Part shown: in pieces, positions 6,504 to 12,747 of the stretch
Position numbering within the stretch: position 1 is the stretch's first letter
How the letters are laid out: each line of letters begins with the position of its first letter
Assembly (NCBI GenBank): GCA_036386655.1
Contig: DASVVG010000169.1
Span: 1-16,861 of the forward strand
DNA from: JAHWJX01 sp036386655
Lineage (GTDB): Bacteria; Pseudomonadota; Alphaproteobacteria; Caulobacterales; Caulobacteraceae
Reading direction: 5' to 3'
Length of the DNA stretch: 16,861 bases
Notes under the pieces: model-generated
Database searches by the model: none
The model's input: only the letters and a program-made list of their open reading frames with translations
Told to the model about the DNA's origin: nothing
Translations under genes and position numbers: made by a program

Positions 6504-7552
6504 CGACCCTGCAGGCGGCGCTCGCGGGCGCGGCGCTGGCGCTGGCGACGGCCCTCGCGCTGGCGTGGGCGGTGAGCTGGTGCGGACCGGTGGACCCGGT
6601 GAAGGAACGCTCGAGCCACGCGAGGCCCACCCCCACCAGCGCGGGCGTGGGCGTGCTGGCGGGCACGGCGGCGGGCGCGGCGCTGTTCGCCGCGCTGGCT
6701 CCGATCGACGGCTTCGGACCGGTGGGGCTGCTGCTGGCGTTCGCGGCGACGCTGGCGCTGTTCGGGGCGGCGGACGACCTGTTCGACGTGAGCGCCAAGC
6801 TGAAGCTCGCGGTGCAGGCGGCGCTCTCGCTCGGGTTCGCGGTGGGGGTGGCGCGGGTGGAGGCGCTGCCGCTGGCGCCCGGCCTGGAGCTGCCGGTCGG
6901 CGTGCTGCTCGGGACGGCGGGGACGGTGCTGTTCCTGGTGGTGCTGCTGAACGCGGTAAACTTCATGGACGGGTCGAACGGGCTGGCGCCGGGCGCGGGC
7001 GTGGTGGCGCTGACCGGGCTGGCGCTGTCGGGGATCTGGACCACCGTGGAAGGCGGACCGCAGACGCCGGCCGCTGCTGCGGGCGTGGCGCTGGCGGCGG
7101 CGGGCGCCGGGCTCGGGCTGCTGGCCTGGAACGGGCCGGGGCGGGTGTTCCAGGGCGACGCGGGCGCGCTGTTCACCGCCGCGATGATCGGGGGCGTGGG
7201 GCTGCTGCTCGCGCAGGCGGGGGTGACCACGCCCTACTTCGTGGTTTTCACCGTCCTACCGATGCTGACGGACGTGCTGCTGACGCTGCTGTCGCGGGCG
7301 CGGCGGCGGCAGTCGCTGTTCGTGGCGCACCGCGAGCACCTGTACCAGCTGTGGCTGGACGCGACGGGCAGGAGCCACGCGGCGCTGGCCTGGCGGTTCT
7401 GGGCGCTGACGGCCGCCTGCACGTTCGGCGGGATGGTGGTCGACTTCTACTTCACCGAGTGGACCGCGCCGGCGCTGGCGGCCGGAGTGGCGGCGCTGAG
7501 CGCGGGCTGGGTGCTCGCGCGGCGCGAGATGGTGCGGCGGCTGGGCGCCTAG
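6500..7552 (+). CDS. Polyprenyl-phosphate N-acetylhexosamine-1-phosphate transferase family (WecA/WbpL-like)
   Basis: This 350-residue membrane enzyme of the MraY/WecA glycosyltransferase-4 family probably transfers a sugar-1-phosphate from a UDP-sugar to undecaprenyl phosphate, starting synthesis of O-antigen or another surface polysaccharide. Evidence is the ERSSHARPTPT loop (36-46), the acidic pair in AADDLFD (92-93), NAVNFMDGSNG (151-161) with the N-x-x-N-x-x-D pattern, FQGDAGAL (217-224), and a late cytosolic loop RRRQSLFVAHREHLYQL whose HREH matches the family histidine motif. Around ten hydrophobic helices are visible. The MraY pentapeptide-specific signatures are missing and it is not in a cell-wall cluster, so WecA/WbpL type is favoured. 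The start is TTG 6500, coupled to the aminotransferase stop (TTGA). Alternative later GTG codons would cut the first helix. Confidence 0.88.
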   Translation: MTTLQAALAGAALALATALALAWAVSWCGPVDPVKERSSHARPTPTSAGVGVLAGTAAGAALFAALAPIDGFGPVGLLLAFAATLALFGAADDLFDVSAKLKLAVQAALSLGFAVGVARVEALPLAPGLELPVGVLLGTAGTVLFLVVLLNAVNFMDGSNGLAPGAGVVALTGLALSGIWTTVEGGPQTPAAAAGVALAAAGAGLGLLAWNGPGRVFQGDAGALFTAAMIGGVGLLLAQAGVTTPYFVVFTVLPMLTDVLLTLLSRARRRQSLFVAHREHLYQLWLDATGRSHAALAWRFWALTAACTFGGMVVDFYFTEWTAPALAAGVAALSAGWVLARREMVRRLGA

Positions 7553-8559
7553 GCGACGCGGCTGACGGCGAAGTCGGCGAGCTGCTCGAGGGCGTCGCGC
7601 CAGTCGCCGCGACGGAACGGCGCCAGGGCCGCCTTGGCCTGCTCGGCGTAGCCGCCCGCGAGTTCGAGCGTGGAGTCGATGGCGCCGGTGCGCAGCACGA
7701 GGTCCCGGGCGCGGCGGAAGTCCGTGTCGGCGCGCTCGTTCTGGCCCATGGCGCGGGTCCAGAACGCGGCCTCGGAGGCGCCGGAGCGCTGGACGGCCAG
7801 CAGCAGCGGCAGCGTCGCCTTGCCCTCGCGGAAGTCGTCGCCGGCGTTCTTGCCCAGCACGTCCGAGGAGCCGCCGTAGTCGAGCGCGTCGTCGGCGAGC
7901 TGGAAGGCGAGACCGAGGTTGCGGCCGTAGGCGCGCAGCGCGCTCACGCGGGCGTCGGGCGCGCCGGCGCTGACCGCGCCCGCCTCCGCGGCGGCGGCGA
8001 ACAGCTCGGCGGTCTTGGCGCCGATGATCTCGAGATAGGTCTCCTGACCGAGCGCCAGGTCGTGGGCGCGGGTGAGCTGGAGCACCTCGCCCTCGGCGAT
8101 GACGCGCGACGCGCGGCTCAGGATCTCGAGGGCGCGCAGCGAGCCGGTCTCGACCATCAGCTCGAAGGCGCGGGCGAAGAGGAAGTCGCCGACCAGCACG
8201 CTGGTGGGCGCGCCCCAGATCAGGTGGGCGGCGACCTTGCCACGGCGCAGGCGGGAGCTATCGACCACGTCGTCGTGCAGCAGGGTGGCGGTGTGGATGA
8301 ACTCGACGGCGGCGGCGAGCTTCCAGGCCCCCTCCCCGGCGTCGCCCGCGAGGCGCGCGGCGGCGACGGTGAGCAGCGGGCGCAGGCGCTTGCCGCCGGC
8401 GGAGATCAGGTGGTCGGCGAGCGCGGGGATGACCGGGACCGGGCTGTCCATCCGGTCGAGGATCAGGGCGTCCACGGCGGCCATGTCGGGCCGCGCCAGC
8501 TCGATCAGCCGGTCGACGGAACCGCTGGGGCGGACGACGGCCCTGCTGATTACGTTCAA
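7549..8559 (-). CDS. ispB: Long-chain polyprenyl diphosphate synthase (octa/decaprenyl)
   Basis: This 336-residue trans-prenyltransferase condenses isopentenyl diphosphate onto farnesyl or geranylgeranyl diphosphate to make the ubiquinone side chain. The first aspartate-rich motif is LLHDDVVD (D96, D97, D100) and the second is FQLADDALDYGG (D223, D224, D227). GGKRLRPLL (55-63) and the basic RLRRGK loop are also present. The fifth residue before the first motif is alanine (A91), the pattern of long-chain synthases; short-chain enzymes carry an aromatic residue there. If the host makes ubiquinone-10, as most alphaproteobacteria do, the product would be decaprenyl diphosphate. The start is TTG 8559 with GGAG 9 bases upstream. 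A later ATG would remove the conserved SVDRLIELARPDM. It is divergent from the methyltransferase gene, and its stop shares CTAG with the convergent transferase. Confidence 0.93.
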   Translation of the reverse strand: MNVISRAVVRPSGSVDRLIELARPDMAAVDALILDRMDSPVPVIPALADHLISAGGKRLRPLLTVAAARLAGDAGEGAWKLAAAVEFIHTATLLHDDVVDSSRLRRGKVAAHLIWGAPTSVLVGDFLFARAFELMVETGSLRALEILSRASRVIAEGEVLQLTRAHDLALGQETYLEIIGAKTAELFAAAAEAGAVSAGAPDARVSALRAYGRNLGLAFQLADDALDYGGSSDVLGKNAGDDFREGKATLPLLLAVQRSGASEAAFWTRAMGQNERADTDFRRARDLVLRTGAIDSTLELAGGYAEQAKAALAPFRRGDWRDALEQLADFAVSRVA

Positions 8560-8631
8560 GCCCTTACGCTCCTACTGGACGCGAGCGCACAATGGTGAGG
8601 GGACCCCGGAGGGTCAAGGCGAGCGCGGCGC

Positions 8632-9375
8632 ATGGACACGCAGGAGAGAACGCTCGACGCGCTGCTCGGTGGCCGGGTGCGGCTGCTGCAGCCGAAGAGC
8701 GGCTATCGGGCCGGCATGGACGCGGCGCTGCTGGCCGCGGCCGTCGAGGCGGCGGCCGGAGAGCGGGTGATCGAGGCCGGCTGCGGAACGGGCGCGGCGC
8801 TGCTGCAGGCCGCCGTCCGATCCCCGGGCGCGCGGTTCACCGGGGTCGAGCGGGCGGCCATGGCCCTGGCGTGGGCCCAGGAGAGCATCGCGCTCAACGA
8901 GATGCAGGAGCACGTCCAGGCGATCGAGGGCGACGTTGACGCCGGCTTCGCGCCGCTGGGCCTCAAGGCGTTCGACGCCGCGTTCTCCAACCCGCCCTTC
9001 TTCGACGACGAGGCGGCGCTGCGGGCGCCGCACCGGGACAAGCGGGGAGCGTGGATCGCCGAAGGCGGCCTGAGGGCGTGGACGCGCTTCCTGCTGAAGG
9101 CGGTGCGCGAGGGGGGACGCATCACCGTGATCCACCGGGCCGACCGTCTCGCGGACCTGCTGGCACAGCTGGGCGAGACCGCGGGGTCGTTCCGGGTGCG
9201 GCCGGTGCATCCGTTCGCGGACGAACCAGCCAAGCGCGTGCTGGTGCGGGCGGTGAAGACCGGGCGGGCGCCGCTGGTGCTGCTGCCGCCACTGGTGCTG
9301 CACGAGCGCGGCGGCGGGCCCACGGCCGAGGCCGACGCGATCCTCCGGGGCGAGGCGGCGCTCGGGTGGGACTAG
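8632..9375 (+). CDS. TrmN6-like tRNA1(Val) adenine-N6 methyltransferase family
   Basis: This is a 247-residue SAM-dependent methyltransferase. Motif I is VIEAGCGTGAALL (46-58), and the catalytic motif NPPFF (120-124) is the N6-adenine type also used by YfiC/TrmN6, which methylates A37 of tRNA1(Val). The N-terminal block LDALLGGRVRLLQPKSGYRAGMDAALLAA is the characteristic opening of this group. ATG 8632 begins it, though the nearest GGAGG is unusually far upstream (about 20 bases). The C-terminal part has the usual strands around HRADRLADLL. The substrate is inferred from family only, and a related 16S/23S or protein target cannot be excluded. It is divergent from the polyprenyl synthase, with 72 bases between their starts. 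Confidence 0.88.
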   Translation: MDTQERTLDALLGGRVRLLQPKSGYRAGMDAALLAAAVEAAAGERVIEAGCGTGAALLQAAVRSPGARFTGVERAAMALAWAQESIALNEMQEHVQAIEGDVDAGFAPLGLKAFDAAFSNPPFFDDEAALRAPHRDKRGAWIAEGGLRAWTRFLLKAVREGGRITVIHRADRLADLLAQLGETAGSFRVRPVHPFADEPAKRVLVRAVKTGRAPLVLLPPLVLHERGGGPTAEADAILRGEAALGWD

Positions 9376-9638
9376 CCTTCGGCGGGCTGCTGTTCCGGCA
9401 CGAGGCCGAGCAGGACGAGGTCGTCCTTGGCCAGCGAGATGAGGTGCATGACGTGCTCCACCTCCACCGACTGCGAGAGCAGGCCGGCGCGGCCCTCGTC
9501 CAGCGCCTCGTAAGCCGTCCGGTTCTGCGAATTGAACGCGGCGTAGAGCGCGAGCTTCAGAGCGGCGACCTGGCTCTGCAGGTCGCGGACGCGGAGCTCG
9601 AGGGCCTCCACGCGTCGTTCGTGTTCGGCGTCGTCCAT
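9372..9638 (-). CDS. Small coiled-coil protein of unknown function
   Basis: This 88-residue soluble protein begins with a heptad-like helix (EHERRVEALELRVRDLQSQV, 5-24) followed by ALKLALYAAFNSQNRTAYEAL and a C-terminal helix VEVEHVMHLISLAKDDLVLLG. No family is recognised; it is too different from SlyX to be called that. ATG 9638 has a purine-rich GGGGGGA upstream. It is 34 bases behind the deoxyribosyltransferase-like gene and probably belongs to the same transcript as its last gene. Its TAG stop shares the tetranucleotide CTAG with the stop of the convergent methyltransferase gene. Confidence 0.72.
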   Translation of the reverse strand: MDDAEHERRVEALELRVRDLQSQVAALKLALYAAFNSQNRTAYEALDEGRAGLLSQSVEVEHVMHLISLAKDDLVLLGLVPEQQPAEG

Positions 9639-9672
9639 GCATCCCCCCGGACGGCCCAGCTTAGCACGCCCT

Positions 9673-10236
9673 TCAGTCGGCGTAGAGCTTCAGCGCCTCG
9701 AGGCAGAGTTCGAGGCCGGTGAGGTCGAACATCGGGTCCGGGGTGACGATGACGTAGAGACGCCGGGCCTCGGCCCAGAGCATCAGGCTCTCGGGCAGGC
9801 CGAAGTCCTCGATCTCCCCCTCCTCGGCGTCGCGCCAGCGCCCGTCGTGACCGAGTTGGCCCCCCATGTGGTCGAGGACGCGGGAGCGATACTCGGCGTC
9901 CTCCTCGAGCGGCACGTTCATGTAGGCGAAGACCGGCTTGCCGAGACCGGCGGCGAAGCCCGCCTCGAACGCGGTGCCGGGGTCGCAACCCGGCCCGCGC
10001 CATGGCGTCAGGTTGGCGATGAGCGCGTCGGCGCGGCGGAGGCGCGCGACCGCGGCGGCGTAGATCTCACGCGCCATCGCCTCCGAGGGCTCCTGCTCGA
10101 CGATGTCGGCCTCGTCGGCGGAGAGGGCGGTGAAGCCCGCCGCTTCGCATAGCCCGTGCTTGCGGGCGAACAGGTCGGGCGCTTCGGGGAAGAAGACGTC
10201 CGGTCCGGCGAGGAAGACGCTGGAGATGCGGCGCAC
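9673..10236 (-). CDS. Nucleoside 2-deoxyribosyltransferase-like protein
   Basis: This is a 187-residue protein of the nucleoside 2-deoxyribosyltransferase superfamily (PF05014 type), which cleaves or exchanges the base of 2'-deoxynucleosides. SVFLAGPDVF (6-15) is the N-terminal strand and loop. ADALIANLTPWRGPGCDPGTA (69-89) is followed by FEAGFAAGLGKPVFAY, with E91 the likely nucleophile. The C-terminal motif reads DFGLPESLML (144-153). Homologues I recall carry Asn where this one has Ser in the ESL triplet, so the deoxyribose site may be altered. The start is GTG 10236, two bases after the folB stop, so translation is probably coupled. It could be a deoxynucleoside hydrolase or a house-cleaning enzyme rather than a transferase. 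Confidence 0.85.
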   Translation of the reverse strand: MRRISSVFLAGPDVFFPEAPDLFARKHGLCEAAGFTALSADEADIVEQEPSEAMAREIYAAAVARLRRADALIANLTPWRGPGCDPGTAFEAGFAAGLGKPVFAYMNVPLEEDAEYRSRVLDHMGGQLGHDGRWRDAEEGEIEDFGLPESLMLWAEARRLYVIVTPDPMFDLTGLELCLEALKLYAD

Positions 10237-10238
10237 GC

Positions 10239-10601
10239 TCAGCGTTCCAGCACCACGTCGACGCCGGCGGCGTCAGCGGCGGGCAGCGCTTCGGGCTTCT
10301 CCGCACGGACCCGGACGCGGAACACGCGCGAGTCCTCGAACAGCGCCAGCGCGAGACGGTCGGCGAAGGTCTCCACCAGCATCACGTGGCCTTCCGCGGC
10401 GATGGCGCGGGCGCGCTCCACCACCGCCTCGTAGTTCACCGTGTCGGCCAGCAGGCGAACCGGCGCGGGCGGCACGTCGATCTCGACGTCGACCACCACC
10501 GGCTGGACGCGGCCGTGCTCGTGCAGGTGCACGCCGATCTCGATGTCGAGGCGCAGGCCGCGCACGTAGACGCGCCGCCGGGTCAGCCGCGGCTCGCTCA
10601 T
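10239..10601 (-). CDS. folB: Dihydroneopterin aldolase
   Basis: FolB converts 7,8-dihydroneopterin to 6-hydroxymethyl-7,8-dihydropterin and glycolaldehyde in folate synthesis. The 120 residues match the family length. VYVRGLRLDIEIGVHLHE (11-28) carries the usual active-site glutamate, DTVNYEAV (53-60) holds the pterin-stacking tyrosine, VETFADRLA (76-84) holds the pterin-anchoring glutamate, and AEKPEAL (100-106) holds catalytic K102. The ATG overlaps the stop of the upstream reductase (ATGA), so the two are translationally coupled. Adjacent folK or folP is not in the window. Confidence 0.94.
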   Translation of the reverse strand: MSEPRLTRRRVYVRGLRLDIEIGVHLHEHGRVQPVVVDVEIDVPPAPVRLLADTVNYEAVVERARAIAAEGHVMLVETFADRLALALFEDSRVFRVRVRAEKPEALPAADAAGVDVVLER

Positions 10602-11359
10602 GCGTCCTTGAGGTCCGGCGTGCGCCAGCCGAGATGCTGACCGCCGTCGACGGCGATCATCTGGCCGGTGACCGAGGGCGCGTCGATCAGGTAGCGGAGC
10701 GCCGCCGCTATTTCCGCCGGAGTGGCGCGGCGCTGGAGCAGGGTCTGGCTGGCTTCGGCGAGGAAGTCGGCTTCGCTCTGGTGAATGCTGGGGAGCGTGG
10801 GCCCGGGACCTATAGCGTTCACCCGTACGCCCGGCGCGAGCGCCTGGGCCATGGTGCGCGTCGCCGACCAGAGCGCCGCCTTCGACACCGTGTAGGAGAA
10901 GAACAGCGGGTTCGGGTTCCAGACCCTCTGGTCGAGTAGGTTCACGATCAGCCCTGTCGCGCCGGGCTGCGCCGCGAAGGCCTGGGCCAGGAAGATGGGC
11001 GCGCGCAGGTTGGCGTCGAGATGCGCCGACCAGGTCTCCGGCGTCAGGGTCCCCATCCGGTCGCCCAGGAAGAGCGAGGCGTTGTTGACCAGCAGCGTGA
11101 CGGGGCCGAGCAGGCCGGCCGCCTGCGGCAGCAGGCGCGTCGCGTCGTCCAGGGAGGACAGGTCGGCCGGGACGATCTCGGCGCGCACGCCCAGCTCGCG
11201 GATCTCGCCCGCGAGCGCTTCGGCGGCGTCCTTCGAGCGATTGTAGTGGACGGCGACGTCATAGCCCGCCGCGGCCGCTTCGAGCGCGAGCGCCCGGCCG
11301 ATCCGGCGGGCCGCGCCGGTGACGAGGGCGACTCCCCGGTCGGGCTCTGCGGCGGTCAA
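10598..11359 (-). CDS. Pteridine reductase-type short-chain dehydrogenase (FolM/PTR1-like)
   Basis: This 253-residue NADPH-dependent SDR probably reduces dihydropterin or dihydrofolate compounds. The cofactor motif is TGAARRIG (14-21), which fits the pteridine-reductase variant TGx3RxG instead of the classical TGx3GxG. The catalytic set is D143, Y156 (YTVSK) and K160. Asp sits 13 residues before Tyr in the place usually taken by Ser, as in Leishmania PTR1 (D181, Y194, K198). NNAS (92-95) and VDGG near the C-terminus complete the fold. The start is TTG 11359, overlapping the stop of the 26-residue membrane peptide (TTGA); the longer open frame upstream reads that peptide out of frame. folB follows with an ATGA overlap, which supports a folate or pterin role. 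Confidence 0.88.
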   Translation of the reverse strand: MTAAEPDRGVALVTGAARRIGRALALEAAAAGYDVAVHYNRSKDAAEALAGEIRELGVRAEIVPADLSSLDDATRLLPQAAGLLGPVTLLVNNASLFLGDRMGTLTPETWSAHLDANLRAPIFLAQAFAAQPGATGLIVNLLDQRVWNPNPLFFSYTVSKAALWSATRTMAQALAPGVRVNAIGPGPTLPSIHQSEADFLAEASQTLLQRRATPAEIAAALRYLIDAPSVTGQMIAVDGGQHLGWRTPDLKDA

Positions 11360-11436
11360 TCGATGCGGCCGAACTCGTACCAGTTCAGGCCGACGATGAC
11401 GGCGATGAAGGCGACGATGGTGAGGATGGCTGCCAT
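11356..11436 (-). CDS. 26-residue single-pass membrane peptide heading the folM-like/folB operon
   Basis: A short frame ATG 11436 to TGA 11356 encodes 26 residues. MAAILTIVAFIAVIVG is a clean hydrophobic helix, and LNWYEFGRID is an amphipathic C-terminal tail with one W, one Y and charged ends. It is too short for ordinary gene callers. Evidence that it is real: the TGA overlaps the TTG of the reductase by the same TTGA arrangement seen at 6500; the hydrophobic-then-polar pattern is far from random for this base composition; and it is the only frame that fills the gap. I believe similar peptides occur in Caulobacterales but cannot check. It may be a small membrane protein, or may act as a leader that delivers ribosomes to the reductase start. 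Confidence 0.68.
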   Translation of the reverse strand: MAAILTIVAFIAVIVGLNWYEFGRID

Positions 11437-11439
11437 GGC

Positions 11440-11456
11440 CGGGAGACCTACTCCCG
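11440..11456 (-). promoter_or_regulatory. Hairpin containing the ribosome-binding region of the 26-residue peptide
   Basis: On the minus strand CGGGAG-TAGGT-CTCCCG forms a 6-bp stem with a 5-nt loop ending 3 bases before ATG 11436. The only Shine-Dalgarno-like bases (GGAG and AGG) lie inside it, so it could limit translation initiation. Confidence 0.4.
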
Positions 11457-11502
11457 AGGCGGAGCGGTCGCAAGGCCGCCGGCCGCGGGCTATGAGCGGC
11501 CC

Positions 11503-11976
11503 ATGAGCACCTGGAGACGCACGGTCGAGCCGTGGACGCGCCCCGCCATCCGAACGTGGGCGCGGGCGACGCGCGGAATGACGCTAGGCGTGCGCGGGGT
11601 GGTGACGGACGCGGAGGGGCGCGTGCTGCTGATCGAGCACACCTACGTGCACGGCTGGCACCTTCCCGGCGGCGGCGTGGAGCGCGGGCAGACGGCCGAA
11701 GAGGCCATGGCGAACGAACTGGTCGAGGAGGCCGGCGTGCGCGCCATCGGGCGCCCGCGGCTGGTGTCCTTCCACGACAACGGGGCCAGGTACCCCGGCG
11801 ATCACATCCTGCTCTACCGGATCACCGACTGGGAGCCGGTGGAGGCGACCTCGCGGGGCGAGATCCACCGGGTCGGGTTCTTCCCCCGGCGCGAGCTGCC
11901 GGAGGGCGCCACGCCGGGCACGCGACGGCGCATCGCGGAGGTGTTCGGCGGGGCGGCGGCCGACCCGCGCTGGTGA
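11503..11976 (+). CDS. Nudix hydrolase with atypical Nudix box
   Basis: This 157-residue pyrophosphohydrolase-fold protein probably acts on a nucleoside diphosphate derivative; the substrate is not predictable. The Nudix box (57-79) begins GGVERGQTAEEA and ends ANELVEEAGV. It keeps the metal-binding EE pair (E75, E76) and E72. However, the conserved first Glu is Gln (Q63) and the conserved Arg is Asn (N71) relative to Gx5Ex7REUxEExGU. HGWHLPGGG (50-58) is typical. An N-terminal basic helix of about 25 residues (WTRPAIRTWARATRG) may bind a surface or membrane. ATG 11503 has only a weak upstream purine run. It is divergent from the pterin operon and convergent with pgsA, with 4 bases between stops. 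Confidence 0.88.
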   Translation: MSTWRRTVEPWTRPAIRTWARATRGMTLGVRGVVTDAEGRVLLIEHTYVHGWHLPGGGVERGQTAEEAMANELVEEAGVRAIGRPRLVSFHDNGARYPGDHILLYRITDWEPVEATSRGEIHRVGFFPRRELPEGATPGTRRRIAEVFGGAAADPRW

Positions 11977-11980
11977 AGCG

Positions 11981-12622
11981 CTAGCGGGCGCCGCTCTCGC
12001 GGAAGCCGCGCTGGGCGGCCGTCCAGTAGCCCCAGCCCGTCCAGAGGGTCAGGGCGGCGGCGACCCACATGAGCGTGTTCGCGATGAGGATGGCCGGGTT
12101 GTAGATCGCCGGGTCGGTCTGCAGGCCCCACGCCGGCCAGGAGGCGACGATCAGCTGGGCCCCCAGCGCGACGAGCTGGATCGTGGTCTTCCACTTGGCC
12201 AGCTTCGTGACCGGGAAGGTGACGTTACGGCCCGCCCCGACCTCGCGCAGCGCGCTGACGAAGAACTCGCGGAAGAGGATGAGCGCGCCCGGCGCCACGA
12301 TGTGCGGGTTCGGCCCGAGCGCGCTGAGGCCCAGGATGGTGCCGGCGATCAGGATCTTGTCAGCGATGGGGTCGAGGATGGCGCCCCAGACGGTGGCGGC
12401 GTCGAACTTGCGCGCGGCCCAGCCGTCGAACCAGTCGGTCACAGCGGCGAGCGCGAAGGCCACGAACGACCACCGCTGCAGGCCGAACTGGGCCTCGGGC
12501 GTCAGGTTCTCGGACAGGAACGGGATCGAGCCCGCCGCGCCCGCGAGGCAGATGAACATCACGAAGCCCAGGACGAGCCGCCCCGCGGTGAGCCAGTTCG
12601 GGATGTGCTGCTTCGCGCTCAT
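11981..12622 (-). CDS. pgsA: CDP-diacylglycerol--glycerol-3-phosphate 3-phosphatidyltransferase
   Basis: PgsA transfers a phosphatidyl group from CDP-diacylglycerol to glycerol-3-phosphate, the committed step to phosphatidylglycerol and cardiolipin. The 213-residue inner-membrane protein has the complete CDP-alcohol phosphotransferase signature DGx2ARx8Gx3Dx3D: D66 G67, A70 R71, G80, D84 and D88. The N-terminal IPNWLTAGRL is the usual PgsA opening, and LFREFFVSALREVGA matches the conserved cytosolic segment of the subgroup. Five to six hydrophobic helices are visible. ATG 12622 is well placed although its ribosome-binding site is weak. It is divergent from the SET-domain gene, with 125 bases between. 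Confidence 0.95.
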   Translation of the reverse strand: MSAKQHIPNWLTAGRLVLGFVMFICLAGAAGSIPFLSENLTPEAQFGLQRWSFVAFALAAVTDWFDGWAARKFDAATVWGAILDPIADKILIAGTILGLSALGPNPHIVAPGALILFREFFVSALREVGAGRNVTFPVTKLAKWKTTIQLVALGAQLIVASWPAWGLQTDPAIYNPAILIANTLMWVAAALTLWTGWGYWTAAQRGFRESGAR

Positions 12623-12734
12623 CAGGTGTCTCGGTCCTATGTCGGCTCCTGAGTAGCGCCCGCCCGCGACTCGTGGAAGTGGCGCGGGTCCGGCGGGAAC
12701 CCAGCTCCGCCGCCGACGCTTCGAGTGCGCGTAT

Positions 12735-12740
12735 GAGGGA
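12735..12740 (+). promoter_or_regulatory. Ribosome-binding site favouring the SET gene start at 12748
   Basis: GAGGGA with a 7-base spacer before ATG 12748. The alternative ATG 12733 and an earlier frame at 12673 lack such a site. Confidence 0.45.
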
Positions 12741-12747
12741 CGTGAGC

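Noticed and set aside
6500..7552. MraY (peptidoglycan lipid I synthesis)
   Set aside because: The pentapeptide-binding signatures of MraY are not visible and no mur genes are near; WecA/WbpL-type features fit better.
6403..8598. 731-residue plus-strand frame crossing two genes
   Set aside because: It overlaps the transferase out of frame and runs antisense to the polyprenyl synthase; G, A and R repeats are a GC artefact.
11360..11473. Longer N-terminus for the SDR
   Set aside because: The added residues are R/H-rich and out of frame with the better-supported membrane peptide; the SDR fold begins just after TTG 11359.
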